Of a stretch of 25,967 nt of DNA, positions 14,107 through 23,391 are shown piece by piece. Source of the DNA: a virus; IMG/VR virus record IMGVR_UViG_3300031371_000013, positions 1 to 25,967 of that record; one strand, given 5' to 3'. A program made the position numbers and the translations under genes. The notes beneath the pieces are model-generated. The model was not told the DNA's origin. It was given only the letters and a program-made list of their open reading frames with translations, and did not search any database. The stretch's first letter is position 1. Each line of letters starts with the position of its first letter.

Positions 14107-15431
14107 AAATAAGATTTATAGATCCAGTTGCTCAAGTTATAATAAAAGATCCAGAAAACGGAGAAGAATGGCATTGGGGATCAACATCTTATCCATTTTT
14201 GACATCCGTAACAATGAGTTGGGATGCAAATATGACAATAGGTGGAATGTTGGTTGGAATTGATATGCCATATGATTACGCTTTGCATGCCTTGGATGCT
14301 ACCGTTACTCCATTTAAGCAAAATAATTTAGTAAAAACTAGAATTGGATATGCATCAGGTGGTTGGACAGAATGGGCTCATGGTGTATTGGCAGCTGGTG
14401 GAAAAGGGTTAAGTATGAATCCTGATGGTTTGTCCGGAACTTTGGAGATTAATACTATACCTATGAAACCATCTGGATATACAATATCAAAAGATATATT
14501 AAAAAATTCAGGATATGATCCAACTAAGTTGCTAAGACTTTTAGCTAGGGAATTAGGGTATGAAATAGATATTACACCAAATGCTTCTTTGAATATGAAT
14601 GCATGGAAACTATTGGAACCTAAAACTACTTCATTTAATAGCAGATATAATTTTTATGCTGGATTAGATGGTAAGGGTATTTGGGAGGCATTTAGAATAG
14701 TATGTAAAGAAAATGATTGTTCGTTTTTAACACGAGAAGTTAATAATAATAAAAAAATTATTATTCATACTGAAAAAGATCTTACTTTTGGAAACGTGAA
14801 CGATAATCAATTTGTTAATAAATATGTTATTCGTGGTATTGTTGATAGTGAAAATAATCAATATCCTTGTTATGGGTTTTCTCCTAAATCTGATGAAACC
14901 GTATGGCTTACGCATATACCGACATCAGCTGCAAGTGGATCAAATGGATATGGGATTGATACTGAAACAGCAAAAGATGTAGAGCATAGTGTTAAATCAG
15001 AAGATCAGGATGATGCAAGAGATGGAAAGGTTGATAACACAGAACCACAGGATATTAAGGCTTCGGATGGAATGGAGAAATATATAGCGGATACGTTTAA
15101 AGCCGATGGGAAACTGGGGACATTTATGAGTGCTCCGATATTGCCTAATGGAATAGAGATGTTTAAAAATCAGGTTAATAAATTCCAAAGACAGGGAGAT
15201 CCTGGTTTTCATATTGATATATCCACTTTAGGTGTTCCAAATGAAAAAGTTGGAAATTTATGTCAACTTTGGGGAGCTGGAGTTTTATTTAATGGGACTT
15301 ATTATATAGAAAGAATGACACATTCGTGGTCTCCTGGTACATGGGATATGACATTGGGTGTTCATAGGCGTGGATATAAATCGGTATCTGGTGAGCAGAA
15401 AGAGTCTGCTGGAGGTCAATTGCCGCGATGA
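14103..15431 (+). CDS. Baseplate hub protein (gp27/gpD-like)
   Basis: This 442-aa protein starts at the ATG overlapping the previous stop (the upstream start at 14055 would overlap that gene and is not preferred). The strand-rich N-terminus (IRFIDPVAQVIIKDP, LTSVTMSWDANM), the YASGGWTEWAHGVLAAGG loop and the helical middle (YDPTKLLRLLARELGYEIDITP) fit the gpD/gp27-type tail hub, a trimer that joins the tube to the spike. Residues about 285-330 form a polar, low-complexity linker. The C-terminus (LCQLWGAGVLFNGTYYIERMTHSWSPGTWDMTLGVHRRGY) is typical of hub proteins ending with a hairpin. It is translationally coupled to the spike gene downstream (ATGA at 15428-15431). I see no lysozyme or protease domain in it. 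Confidence 0.82.
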   Translation: MKIRFIDPVAQVIIKDPENGEEWHWGSTSYPFLTSVTMSWDANMTIGGMLVGIDMPYDYALHALDATVTPFKQNNLVKTRIGYASGGWTEWAHGVLAAGGKGLSMNPDGLSGTLEINTIPMKPSGYTISKDILKNSGYDPTKLLRLLARELGYEIDITPNASLNMNAWKLLEPKTTSFNSRYNFYAGLDGKGIWEAFRIVCKENDCSFLTREVNNNKKIIIHTEKDLTFGNVNDNQFVNKYVIRGIVDSENNQYPCYGFSPKSDETVWLTHIPTSAASGSNGYGIDTETAKDVEHSVKSEDQDDARDGKVDNTEPQDIKASDGMEKYIADTFKADGKLGTFMSAPILPNGIEMFKNQVNKFQRQGDPGFHIDISTLGVPNEKVGNLCQLWGAGVLFNGTYYIERMTHSWSPGTWDMTLGVHRRGYKSVSGEQKESAGGQLPR

Positions 15432-16378
15432 AAGTAATCGAGTGGCTTAGAGATTATCTTGGTGATGTAACAAGGGGATTGGAACGTTTTTGCGGTAGAT
15501 ATTATGGTATTTATCCAGGTAGGGTAATTGATTCATCGGATCCTGACAACAGGGGGAGGATTAGGGCTACTTGTCCGGCAATAAATATGCCCAAGGTTGA
15601 AGATGTTCCGGCAGGATACTGGATGCTTCCATGTGCCAACGGATTAGGTGAGGATGGAAATGGTAAAATGACTGGTATTTTCTATCCACCCGAAGAAGGG
15701 ACATTAGTTTGGGTTCAATTTGAATATGGAGATCCAAGGAAACCAATATATATGGGTGGTTTTTTGACAAAACGAAATTCATCGGACACTTTTTATTCAG
15801 ATGATGCTGAAAACAAAGGTCCATCCAAACGTGGATTTAGGACAAAATCGGGTCATTTTATAAGATTCAATGATGACAGTGATAATTTAGAAATAACAGT
15901 TGCAAGAGGAGATGGAGATGGTGACCCAACGCCTCAATTTATTAGTATGACTAAGGAGGGTCATACAATAATTACAAATGGCAATGGTTCATCTCTATAT
16001 ATGAATGCTGAAGATAACGAAACTTCACTTCAGACATTAGATTCAAATGGTAATGTTTTATCAATGATATTTTTGGGGGATGATAAAGTTACTATATCAA
16101 CTAAATCTGGAGGTGCAATTGGTATTGACGGAAAAGACATTGTATTAACAGGAGACAATGTTGTTGCAGATGCAAATAAGCAATTTTCAGCGAATGCAGG
16201 AACGGTTATGCTTGGGAAAGGTGCATCTGAGCCTGTTATACGAGGAAACAAGTTTGCTCTTGGATGGGGGTTGATTCATCAGCACACAACAACAATGCCT
16301 GGTAGTCCAACAACACCAGGTGGAACACCTCCTGTATTATTATACAAAGAACTGAGTGAGAAAGTTTTTATAGCATGA
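15428..16378 (+). CDS. Central spike protein (gpV/gp5 C-terminal-like, OB fold)
   Basis: Forms the needle at the centre of the baseplate. Residues about 24-115 are a phage baseplate V/gp5 OB-fold (GRVIDSSDPDNRGRIRATCPA ... EGTLVWVQFEYGDPRKPIYMGGF). The following 150 residues are repetitive strands (ISMTKEGHTIIT, GNVLSMIFLGDDKVTIST, GGAIGIDGKDIVLTGDN) that should build a trimeric beta-helix. Near the C-terminus His284-Gln-His286 recalls the HxH metal site at the tip of P2 gpV (inference). There is no lysozyme domain as in T4 gp5. It starts in the hub gene stop and its stop overlaps the proline-rich gene (ATGA at 16375-16378), so the three are co-translated. Confidence 0.9.
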   Translation: MKVIEWLRDYLGDVTRGLERFCGRYYGIYPGRVIDSSDPDNRGRIRATCPAINMPKVEDVPAGYWMLPCANGLGEDGNGKMTGIFYPPEEGTLVWVQFEYGDPRKPIYMGGFLTKRNSSDTFYSDDAENKGPSKRGFRTKSGHFIRFNDDSDNLEITVARGDGDGDPTPQFISMTKEGHTIITNGNGSSLYMNAEDNETSLQTLDSNGNVLSMIFLGDDKVTISTKSGGAIGIDGKDIVLTGDNVVADANKQFSANAGTVMLGKGASEPVIRGNKFALGWGLIHQHTTTMPGSPTTPGGTPPVLLYKELSEKVFIA

Positions 16379-16740
16379 GTAATTGTAAACTACCGATATT
16401 TTCTGTAATAAAATTAGCTATTCCAATACCACAACCACCATTTGGTTTTCCAGCTGTTCCGAAGTTACCGAATCTACCTGCATTATATAGTGCTCCAGAT
16501 GGTGTAATAGGTATATCTACAAAACAAACTAAATTGAAATTAGCTATTCCAGTACCTCAGGCACCATTTGGTTTACCAGCAATTCCTAAGAGGCCAAGTG
16601 TTCCAAAATCTGCAAGTGGTATAAATCAAAATGTAATATCGATAAAGTTGGCTATTCCAGTACCTCAGGCACCGTTTAGTATTCCGTCGATACCTAAGAA
16701 ACCTGAATTGCCAAGGGGACAATCGTGTCCATTAGATTAA
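16375..16740 (+). CDS. Proline-rich triple-repeat protein next to the spike (possible spike tip)
   Basis: Of 121 residues about a fifth are Pro. A 20-residue unit occurs three times (13-32, 55-74, 91-110) with the form KLAIP-[IV]-PQ-[PA]-PF-[GS]-x-P-x-x-PK-x-P, separated by polar linkers. Only two Cys are present, near the ends (Cys4 and Cys118, the latter in SCPLD). No signal peptide or enzyme motif. It is translated from the spike stop (ATGA), with no ribosome site of its own, and lies where T4 places the PAAR-type spike tip. Three repeats could match the trimeric spike, one per face, with the termini pinned by a disulfide or metal (inference). I do not recognise a family; a spike chaperone is the main alternative. 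Confidence 0.7.
   Translation: MSNCKLPIFSVIKLAIPIPQPPFGFPAVPKLPNLPALYSAPDGVIGISTKQTKLKLAIPVPQAPFGLPAIPKRPSVPKSASGINQNVISIKLAIPVPQAPFSIPSIPKKPELPRGQSCPLD
16543..16673 (+). repeat. 23-bp exact direct repeat inside the proline-rich gene
   Basis: Bases 16543-16565 and 16651-16673 are identical over 23 bases (starting GCTATTCCAGTACC). They encode the AIPVPQAP core of repeat units 2 and 3. Unit 1 (from about 16411) is more diverged. Identity at the DNA level suggests units 2 and 3 arose by recent duplication or are kept alike by recombination. Confidence 0.85.
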
Positions 16741-16754
16741 CGAACTCGAGTTCG
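16741..16754. repeat. 14-bp palindrome CGAACTCGAGTTCG, copy 3 (intergenic)
   Basis: Starts at the base after the stop codon of the proline-rich gene (TAA 16738-16740) and is followed by TTT and the GGAG ribosome site of the gp25-like gene. Same core as copies at 6037-6050 and 10725-10736. Confidence 0.85.
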
Positions 16755-16768
16755 TTTGGAGATTTTAT

Positions 16769-17197
16769 ATGGCTATAGTGAATACGGTCCCATCAATCGA
16801 TGATGTTGATATAGTTAAAACATTGAAATTTCCGTTTCAGCTTGGAAATGTTGGGTTTCCAGAATTAGAAAATCCAGATAACTATAGTTTTTCGAATATA
16901 ATTGGATTGTTATTAACTGGACTTGGAGAACGAGTTATGAATATAGATCTTGGAGTAAATATTCATGATTTTGTTTTTTCGAACATGACTCCAATCCAAC
17001 AAGTTAGATTATCCAGTATGATTATATCTGCGATAGAGACATTTATACCATGGGTTACAATAATAAGTGTTATTCCTACTCAATTAAAGTATGAAGATGG
17101 CGTTGGATCTAGTATAGTATTTGATATTACGTATTCTGTTGGTGGACAGGATCAGAATCAGCAAATTATTTATCCGCCAATGATACAAGGTGAATAG
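16769..17197 (+). CDS. gp25: Baseplate wedge protein, gp25-like (P2 gpW-like)
   Basis: Its 142 aa match the gp25/gpW wedge family in length and order: a polar N-terminus, the helix LLLTGLGERVMNIDLGVNIHDFVFSNMTP (about residues 48-75) with the GERVMNIDLGV core that defines the family, a helical part (LSSMIISAIETFIPWVTIIS) and C-terminal strands (SIVFDITYSVGG). In contractile tails it fixes sheath to the inner baseplate and starts sheath polymerisation. GGAG lies about 9 bases before the ATG and follows a palindrome that separates it from the previous gene. It stands 3 bases before the gpJ-like gene, its usual wedge partner. Confidence 0.93.
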   Translation: MAIVNTVPSIDDVDIVKTLKFPFQLGNVGFPELENPDNYSFSNIIGLLLTGLGERVMNIDLGVNIHDFVFSNMTPIQQVRLSSMIISAIETFIPWVTIISVIPTQLKYEDGVGSSIVFDITYSVGGQDQNQQIIYPPMIQGE

Positions 17198-17200
17198 AAA

Positions 17201-19366
17201 ATGGTAGAAGATATTTATGATCCTTTAGTGCCTGATCAGAAATTTTTGAATGAAGTTAAATATGCAGCTCGTGATTTCGTATCTATTGCGGATGATCTTC
17301 TTAGACGGCTGAAGATTGAATATGGTGATGTGTACAATGATTACGCCAGTACATCACAGGGGATAATGCTTAGGGATTTAGTTGCTTGGGCATATGCGTC
17401 CTTGACTTGGTATCTTGATAGAAGAGCATCTGATTCTTTTTTGGCTACTGCAAGAACTAGAGCTGCAGTAGAAAGATTGGTCGAACAGATAGCATATAAG
17501 ATGAGGCCAGCGTCATCGTCTGGAACAACATTGACGTTGACTTTCACCAATGGAACTGATTCTGGATTTGTTATGAAAGACAGATGGAGGTTTCAAGGTC
17601 CAAATGGTTTGGCGTTTGAATCGTATTCTAAGTTAACTCAATCTACGGCATTGAGTGCAGGATCTACTTTAAGTGTAGATGTAAGACAAGGCGATACTAA
17701 AATATTAACATACACTGCTGATGGTAGTAAAAATCAGACATATAGATTATCGAGTGTTCCGTCAGATAGGTTTTTAGCAGTTAATTCTACTGAGGCTTGG
17801 GTTGATGGTCAGTTGTGGAATGAAAAGGATTTTTTGGAGTTTGAAAAAACTAATCATTATGAAATTAGTTATCTTGCCGATCCACCACTGATTAGATTTG
17901 GAGATGGATTAGCTGGTAATATACCACAGGTTGGATCTGAGGTTAAAATACGGTTTTTGATTGTCGATGGTAAGAAAGGTAATGTAAAAAAAGATACAAT
18001 TCAGTCTTCTATAGATACATTGACTATAAATGGTCAGGTTGTTGATTTTGAGGTGAATAATGATTCAAGATCTAGTGGTGGATTGGATCCAGAAGAAGCA
18101 GAGCGAGCGAAACGTTTAGCACCATCAAGTTTTGCGGCCAGGGGAGCTGCAATAACACAGTCTGATTATGAGGCTATTTCAAATAGTTTTGTGGATCCAG
18201 CCTATGGATCTGTTGCAAAAGCGTATGCAATAAATCCAAGAAGTAAATATAGTGATGTAGTATTCAATTCATTAGTTTTGGATATAAATATTTTGTTGAG
18301 TGCATATTCTGATACAGTTAGTACAATAGAATCTTCTGTTATATCAGATTCGGTTGGTTTGGCATCTGCGTTGCAATCGATATCAACATCAACAGAAGCT
18401 TTAGACGCTATGCGTCAACAAATGTATGGTTGGGCTGCTGCTGCATCTAATGGGGCAATATCGGCAAGGGATTCTGCGAATGAGGCTTCATCTCGTGGTA
18501 CCATTGCTGCATCTCAGGCTGATAATGCAATTAGTGTTGCTAGTTCATTGATACAATATATACAAGATGGCAATGATGATATATCACATATTCTATCAGA
18601 ATTGGGAAGTATTGTAGTAAGTATGACAAGTTCACAGCAGGAAGCAACACTGGCTTCAAATGCATCCAGTGAGGCATCATTGGCATTGGAGAATTTGGTA
18701 TTTAATAATATTGGATATATTGTTTCCGGAACAGATAGTGGTGGTGATATTGATACTGATATTCAAAATATAGATTCACAAGTATCTATATTGTCATCTT
18801 TGATATCATCTATTCAATCGGAATTATCTTCGATATCTGGAAGTTCATCAACTTTAACGTCAGAGATTGGTTCTATAATAGTTGATATGCAAAATAGAAT
18901 AGGAGATTTATTTTCTGATGATTGTTTGTCGAATTATGTTCAAGTACCAATATTATCATTAGATCTAAATGGAGAATATACAGCTCCTTCTAGTGGATTA
19001 AAATCAGCCTTGCAAAGCTATTTGGATGATATAAAAGATATTACTCAGGTGGTTGAGGTGATAGATGGATCTAAGATACTAGTACCAGCTGATATATCAG
19101 TTAAGGTTAAAATTTTAGAATCATATGTTGTTTCTGAAGTGATATCTCAGATAAGATCTGTGATAATAGATATATTGAAAGGACGTGATTTTAATAGTCC
19201 ACTTTATCTTTCGTATATTTATGATGTTGTAACTGAATCTTCTCCTGGTATTAAATACGTGAATATAACTATTACAGGTCCAAGTGAATATTTATCTGGT
19301 GGTAATTTGATACCATTAGAGAATCAAGTGATAGTTCTTGGTGATTTAGATATTACAAAAATATAA
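17201..19366 (+). CDS. Baseplate wedge protein, gpJ/T4 gp6-like, with inserted coiled coil
   Basis: Residues about 1-345 are typical for the baseplate J family: ILRDLVAWAYASLTWYLDRRASDSFLATARTRAAVERLVEQIAYKMRPASSSGTT-like helices, then strands, and FGDGLAGNIPQVGSEVKIRF and PEEAERAKRLAPSSFAARGAAITQSDYEAIS motifs. The last 140 residues (586-721) return to the family (LSLDLNGEYTAPSSG..., GPSEYLSGGNLIPLENQVIVLGDL). Between them, about residues 385-580, sits an insertion rich in Ala, Ser, Gln and Asn, largely predicted helical (e.g. AAAASNGAISARDSANEASS), that normal J proteins lack. It could be a coiled coil or an added helical arm; role unknown. Preceded by AGGTG before the ATG. Confidence 0.9.
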   Translation: MVEDIYDPLVPDQKFLNEVKYAARDFVSIADDLLRRLKIEYGDVYNDYASTSQGIMLRDLVAWAYASLTWYLDRRASDSFLATARTRAAVERLVEQIAYKMRPASSSGTTLTLTFTNGTDSGFVMKDRWRFQGPNGLAFESYSKLTQSTALSAGSTLSVDVRQGDTKILTYTADGSKNQTYRLSSVPSDRFLAVNSTEAWVDGQLWNEKDFLEFEKTNHYEISYLADPPLIRFGDGLAGNIPQVGSEVKIRFLIVDGKKGNVKKDTIQSSIDTLTINGQVVDFEVNNDSRSSGGLDPEEAERAKRLAPSSFAARGAAITQSDYEAISNSFVDPAYGSVAKAYAINPRSKYSDVVFNSLVLDINILLSAYSDTVSTIESSVISDSVGLASALQSISTSTEALDAMRQQMYGWAAAASNGAISARDSANEASSRGTIAASQADNAISVASSLIQYIQDGNDDISHILSELGSIVVSMTSSQQEATLASNASSEASLALENLVFNNIGYIVSGTDSGGDIDTDIQNIDSQVSILSSLISSIQSELSSISGSSSTLTSEIGSIIVDMQNRIGDLFSDDCLSNYVQVPILSLDLNGEYTAPSSGLKSALQSYLDDIKDITQVVEVIDGSKILVPADISVKVKILESYVVSEVISQIRSVIIDILKGRDFNSPLYLSYIYDVVTESSPGIKYVNITITGPSEYLSGGNLIPLENQVIVLGDLDITKI

Positions 19367-19379
19367 ATGAGGTACTGTA

Positions 19380-22300
19380 ATGTCAGATAGTATTAGATTC
19401 AATTGGCCTATACCATCATGGAATGCTGATTGGCAATCTTGGCAAGACAAATTTGAGGATCTTATTCTGGATATAGAATCAACCTCTTTTTCAAATATGG
19501 AATCATTGAAATGTATATTCAATCAGATTCCTAATGCAAGAGTATATGATGATTCTGGAACTAAAAAATTAGAGTTATCTTCAGATTTGATTTTAGTATC
19601 TAGAACTAACAATATGAAGGTGACAGTAGATTCAACAACTGATTTGGAATTGATTCCATATCATTTTGTTGGATTGACTTTTCCATCTGGAACAAATGAA
19701 GAGGTAACCGTTGAATTTGAATTGTTTAATACTGCTGATATGGATCCAGATGTTCAAATATTTGGATATATAACAGATGTATATTCAATAAATTGGTTCA
19801 ATGGGTCTGTTTTTGCGGATGGTGATTCATCTAGACCATTATTTTCGTTTGATATATCAGGGTTGTCCAGTTCGGATCGTGTTCGTGTATCAGCAGCAGA
19901 TACAACAGCTGGATATTTAAGTAGTAAAGTTACAAACGGAAGTGGTGTAACATTAACTATTATAAATCCTGGTGCAAATGAACAGCTTCAGATAGATGCT
20001 GGAGGATATTGGGATAGAACTGCTGGAACTCCTGGCTATCTCGATCCAATAACTGCAACAGATACTATTAGGATTGGAGATGGTACAGTTAGTCAACCAG
20101 CAATTGCATCTCAAACATATCCTAATACAGGAATAAAATGGTCAGCAACTGATAATATTGATTTTGTTTGTGATGGTAATGAAGTTTTGACTGTATATTT
20201 GGAAGGTGTATTAGAACAAAGGATTTCGTTTACTGATGATGCATCTTATTATACTGGAGTAATAATAAAGGAGCAAAATACGGCTGGTCCACCATCTGTA
20301 TTGAATTTGATTAGTAGAGCTGGAGCCTTACCTTCTGGTTCTCAGTTATACGTACATTCAATAACTAATAATAACCAATCATCGTTGGTTGAAGTAGAGA
20401 GTTATGCTGGAGGTGGTGGAAATGCAACAGCAACTTTGAAATCAGATTCAGGATCTGGTACTCCAGCTTCTTCCATGACACAAGTGTTAGCAAGTGGAGA
20501 AGATAGTGTTGATTGTCTTATTAGGTCAGAAAATACATCAACAAATGATTCTACAGTGACAATTTCTGCTGATGGTGGTGGAGAATCAAATATATATATT
20601 ACATCAGATGGATCTTCTGGTTCATATGCTGAATTGGGTGGAGATGCAACTACGGGAGAGTCCGCTTCGACTATATATGCTGTTTCACCAGATGATGCTA
20701 CTAATGTTTCTATTTTATCTCATTCAGGTGGAGGTGGTGGTGGAATAAATGCTACTATTAATATATCAGCAATAAATGATGGTGCTGGATATGATAGTGC
20801 AGCTATAACAATTAAGAGCACATCAGCTGCTGGATATGCTGTTGTTGTAATTGGTGATCAGACTACAGAAGATGTCATTCTTTCTGTTTTTGATAGTGTT
20901 ATTTTTAGGTTTGATAATGTTGATAAATTGAATGTATCGCATAGTGGAGATACACTTTTATTTGATACTTATAATCCTGATGATGATCTATCAATATGGG
21001 AGTTTAACCATTCTAAGTATGCTGGAACAAGCGAAGCTGCTATAGAATTCAATGTTCTCGGTTCTACTGGTACATCTGGTAGTAGATTTACGGTTGATTC
21101 TAGTAGTGCAGCAAGTGGTAATTCATCATATATTCAATTGCAAAGTAATGGGTATTTACCTGTTGTTGATATAAATTCAGTATCTCCTGTTCAGGGAGAT
21201 GTAACAGAAATTAATATTTATTCTGCAACAGATGATACAGCAACTATAAATATTAAATCTGAATCAACATCTACTGGTGATGCGATTGTAAATATAATAT
21301 CTGATAGTACTGGAGCTGATGCTTATGTAAATATAGCTGCTGAAGGTAGTACAAGTGGTTTAGTTCTGGTGGGTTCATCTTCAACAGAGCAAATTGCATT
21401 TACCGATGATAATTCATCTGCTATTTCTGGGTCTTGGACAAATCCATATATACCGTGGTCAACTTCTGCAGCACAATGGACAACATATAATAGTAATTTT
21501 GGTGAGAGACCATTACTTGATACATTGAATTTTATATATGCATCTGGAGGAGGCGGAGGAGTTGTTGAGCCAGCTGGTCAGGTCGTTTATGGGACTGGAG
21601 CAGGTGTTGCTTCTGGGGATCAATTTGTTTGGGATACTGTGACTGAAACGCTAATTATTGGGGATAATGGTACATTATATGCTAATGTGCCTGGTGATTC
21701 AAAGTTAGAGGTTCAGAACGGTATATCATCGATAATGTGGTCAGCTGATAATGAGCCACCCGTTCTATCATTGCATAAAAGTTTAAATGCTACAGTTGGA
21801 ACACATGGGGCTGTAAATAATAATACAATTTTAGGAGAGATTGATTTTTATGGATCGTATGGGTCTGGGTGGAGAGAGGGATCCAAAATTGTATGTATTG
21901 CAAGAGAAATATTTACATCTGGTCATTGTGGAAGTGAATTAAGGTTTTATACTACTACCATTGGAACCTTGGTTCCTGCTATTGCAATGATAGTACAGGA
22001 TAATGGATATATATCCGTATCAAATAGTTCGAGTATTTCTGCAACTGCAATGGTAGAAGTTTTTGGAAATGGTGATAGAACATATGATAATACATTAGGA
22101 ATATCATATTTTGATAGTTCAGCATCTGCTCAGCCTAACATAAGGATTAGAAAGAGTGCTAATAATACAATTGGAAGCCATACAGCTGTATCAAGTGGTG
22201 ATGCACTTGGTAAAGTATCCTTTGAGGCATCGGATGGATCAGCTTATGGAAGTGCCGTAGAGCTTAGAGCTGTTGCATCTGATACATGGAATGGCTCATC

Positions 22301-23363
22301 GTATGGTGGAACTTTCCAAATATGGCAAACTCAAGTTGGAGAGACTACTGCGGGTAAAACGGTAACTGTATACAAGGGAACTGAAGCTTTTACTCCATCA
22401 AGTGGATATTCTTCTGTTTATATGAATTTTGGTGATGACGCAGACCATGAATCATTAATACTTAGGGCTAATAATATTATTGTATTCCAAGATGCAAATA
22501 CAGTTAGTAGCTCATATATGGGTGGATCATTAGTAATAGGAAGTAGTAATGATTTTAGTAGTTCATATATGTCTGATTCAATAGTTATTGGAGATTCAAA
22601 TACATTCTCATATTGTTCAAATATGTTTTATCGTGGAAATTCAAATGATTTATCATATGTTCAGAATTCGGTTGTTTTTGCAGATTCAACAGATCCAGAC
22701 AATATAAATAGGTCTATAATTGCTGTTGATAATTCTAATATAATAAATTGTAATAATTCATTGATATTGGGAGATACAAATACTTGTCAGTCAACCAGTA
22801 ATACAATAATGCTTGGTCTTGAGTGTTATAATGACGGATATGTAGCTACAATCGTTCGTGGAAATAGGGCAAAAGCAGATTTTCATTACGGTGAATTTAT
22901 TACTGCTGGAAGACTGGATGGATCTACTACGGGTAGTTCACAGATTTTCAAGGGTGTTCCACTTATGTATAGAACTACTGATACAACACCAACCGTTCTT
23001 ACGTCAAACGGTAGTGGTACTGTTTCTCCATTGAATATCGAAGAAGGGTATTTATATAGTTTTTCGGTTAGGCTTACCGGTTCTCTTGAAGGTGATGGTA
23101 TAGATGATGAGTGGGAAACTTGGATATGGGATGTTGAAGTATGGAGAAATTCTGTTAATGGAATAAATCATCATATTAACGCACGGTATAACTATGGGTC
23201 AGGTGGTTCTGGTAACATAGGTACTGCAAGCTGGGTTGATAATGATACCGATCATACTTTAGAGCTAGAAGTACAGGCAGTGGCAAATACAATAAAAGTT
23301 GATTGGTATGCTCATATGTGGGGTGGAGTTAAAATTCAAACATTATATGATGAGGTATCATAG
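19380..23363 (+). CDS. Very large tail fibre/receptor-binding-type protein with LbR beta-roll
   Basis: Protein of 1327 aa, very rich in Ser, Gly, Thr and Asn. The N-terminus (MSDSIRFNWPIPSWNADWQSWQDKFEDLILDIE) looks like an attachment domain. From about 219-275 a tail-fibre repeat is seen (DTIRIGDGTVSQPAIASQTYPNTGIKWSATDNIDF). Residues 335-680 are many short strands suggesting a trimeric beta-solenoid. Residues about 1035-1160 contain the NS.V.GSSN..S..NSIVIG rhythm of left-handed beta-rolls, as in YadA/Hia heads. The C-terminal 180 residues (VPLMYRTTDTTPTVLT...) look like a globular receptor-binding tip. It follows the baseplate genes and precedes a glycosyltransferase, and is likely the main adhesin; a baseplate skirt protein is the alternative. 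Confidence 0.82.
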   Translation: MSDSIRFNWPIPSWNADWQSWQDKFEDLILDIESTSFSNMESLKCIFNQIPNARVYDDSGTKKLELSSDLILVSRTNNMKVTVDSTTDLELIPYHFVGLTFPSGTNEEVTVEFELFNTADMDPDVQIFGYITDVYSINWFNGSVFADGDSSRPLFSFDISGLSSSDRVRVSAADTTAGYLSSKVTNGSGVTLTIINPGANEQLQIDAGGYWDRTAGTPGYLDPITATDTIRIGDGTVSQPAIASQTYPNTGIKWSATDNIDFVCDGNEVLTVYLEGVLEQRISFTDDASYYTGVIIKEQNTAGPPSVLNLISRAGALPSGSQLYVHSITNNNQSSLVEVESYAGGGGNATATLKSDSGSGTPASSMTQVLASGEDSVDCLIRSENTSTNDSTVTISADGGGESNIYITSDGSSGSYAELGGDATTGESASTIYAVSPDDATNVSILSHSGGGGGGINATINISAINDGAGYDSAAITIKSTSAAGYAVVVIGDQTTEDVILSVFDSVIFRFDNVDKLNVSHSGDTLLFDTYNPDDDLSIWEFNHSKYAGTSEAAIEFNVLGSTGTSGSRFTVDSSSAASGNSSYIQLQSNGYLPVVDINSVSPVQGDVTEINIYSATDDTATINIKSESTSTGDAIVNIISDSTGADAYVNIAAEGSTSGLVLVGSSSTEQIAFTDDNSSAISGSWTNPYIPWSTSAAQWTTYNSNFGERPLLDTLNFIYASGGGGGVVEPAGQVVYGTGAGVASGDQFVWDTVTETLIIGDNGTLYANVPGDSKLEVQNGISSIMWSADNEPPVLSLHKSLNATVGTHGAVNNNTILGEIDFYGSYGSGWREGSKIVCIAREIFTSGHCGSELRFYTTTIGTLVPAIAMIVQDNGYISVSNSSSISATAMVEVFGNGDRTYDNTLGISYFDSSASAQPNIRIRKSANNTIGSHTAVSSGDALGKVSFEASDGSAYGSAVELRAVASDTWNGSSYGGTFQIWQTQVGETTAGKTVTVYKGTEAFTPSSGYSSVYMNFGDDADHESLILRANNIIVFQDANTVSSSYMGGSLVIGSSNDFSSSYMSDSIVIGDSNTFSYCSNMFYRGNSNDLSYVQNSVVFADSTDPDNINRSIIAVDNSNIINCNNSLILGDTNTCQSTSNTIMLGLECYNDGYVATIVRGNRAKADFHYGEFITAGRLDGSTTGSSQIFKGVPLMYRTTDTTPTVLTSNGSGTVSPLNIEEGYLYSFSVRLTGSLEGDGIDDEWETWIWDVEVWRNSVNGINHHINARYNYGSGGSGNIGTASWVDNDTDHTLELEVQAVANTIKVDWYAHMWGGVKIQTLYDEVS

Positions 23364-23391
23364 TATTATGGATCTGTAATAGGAGGTTATT

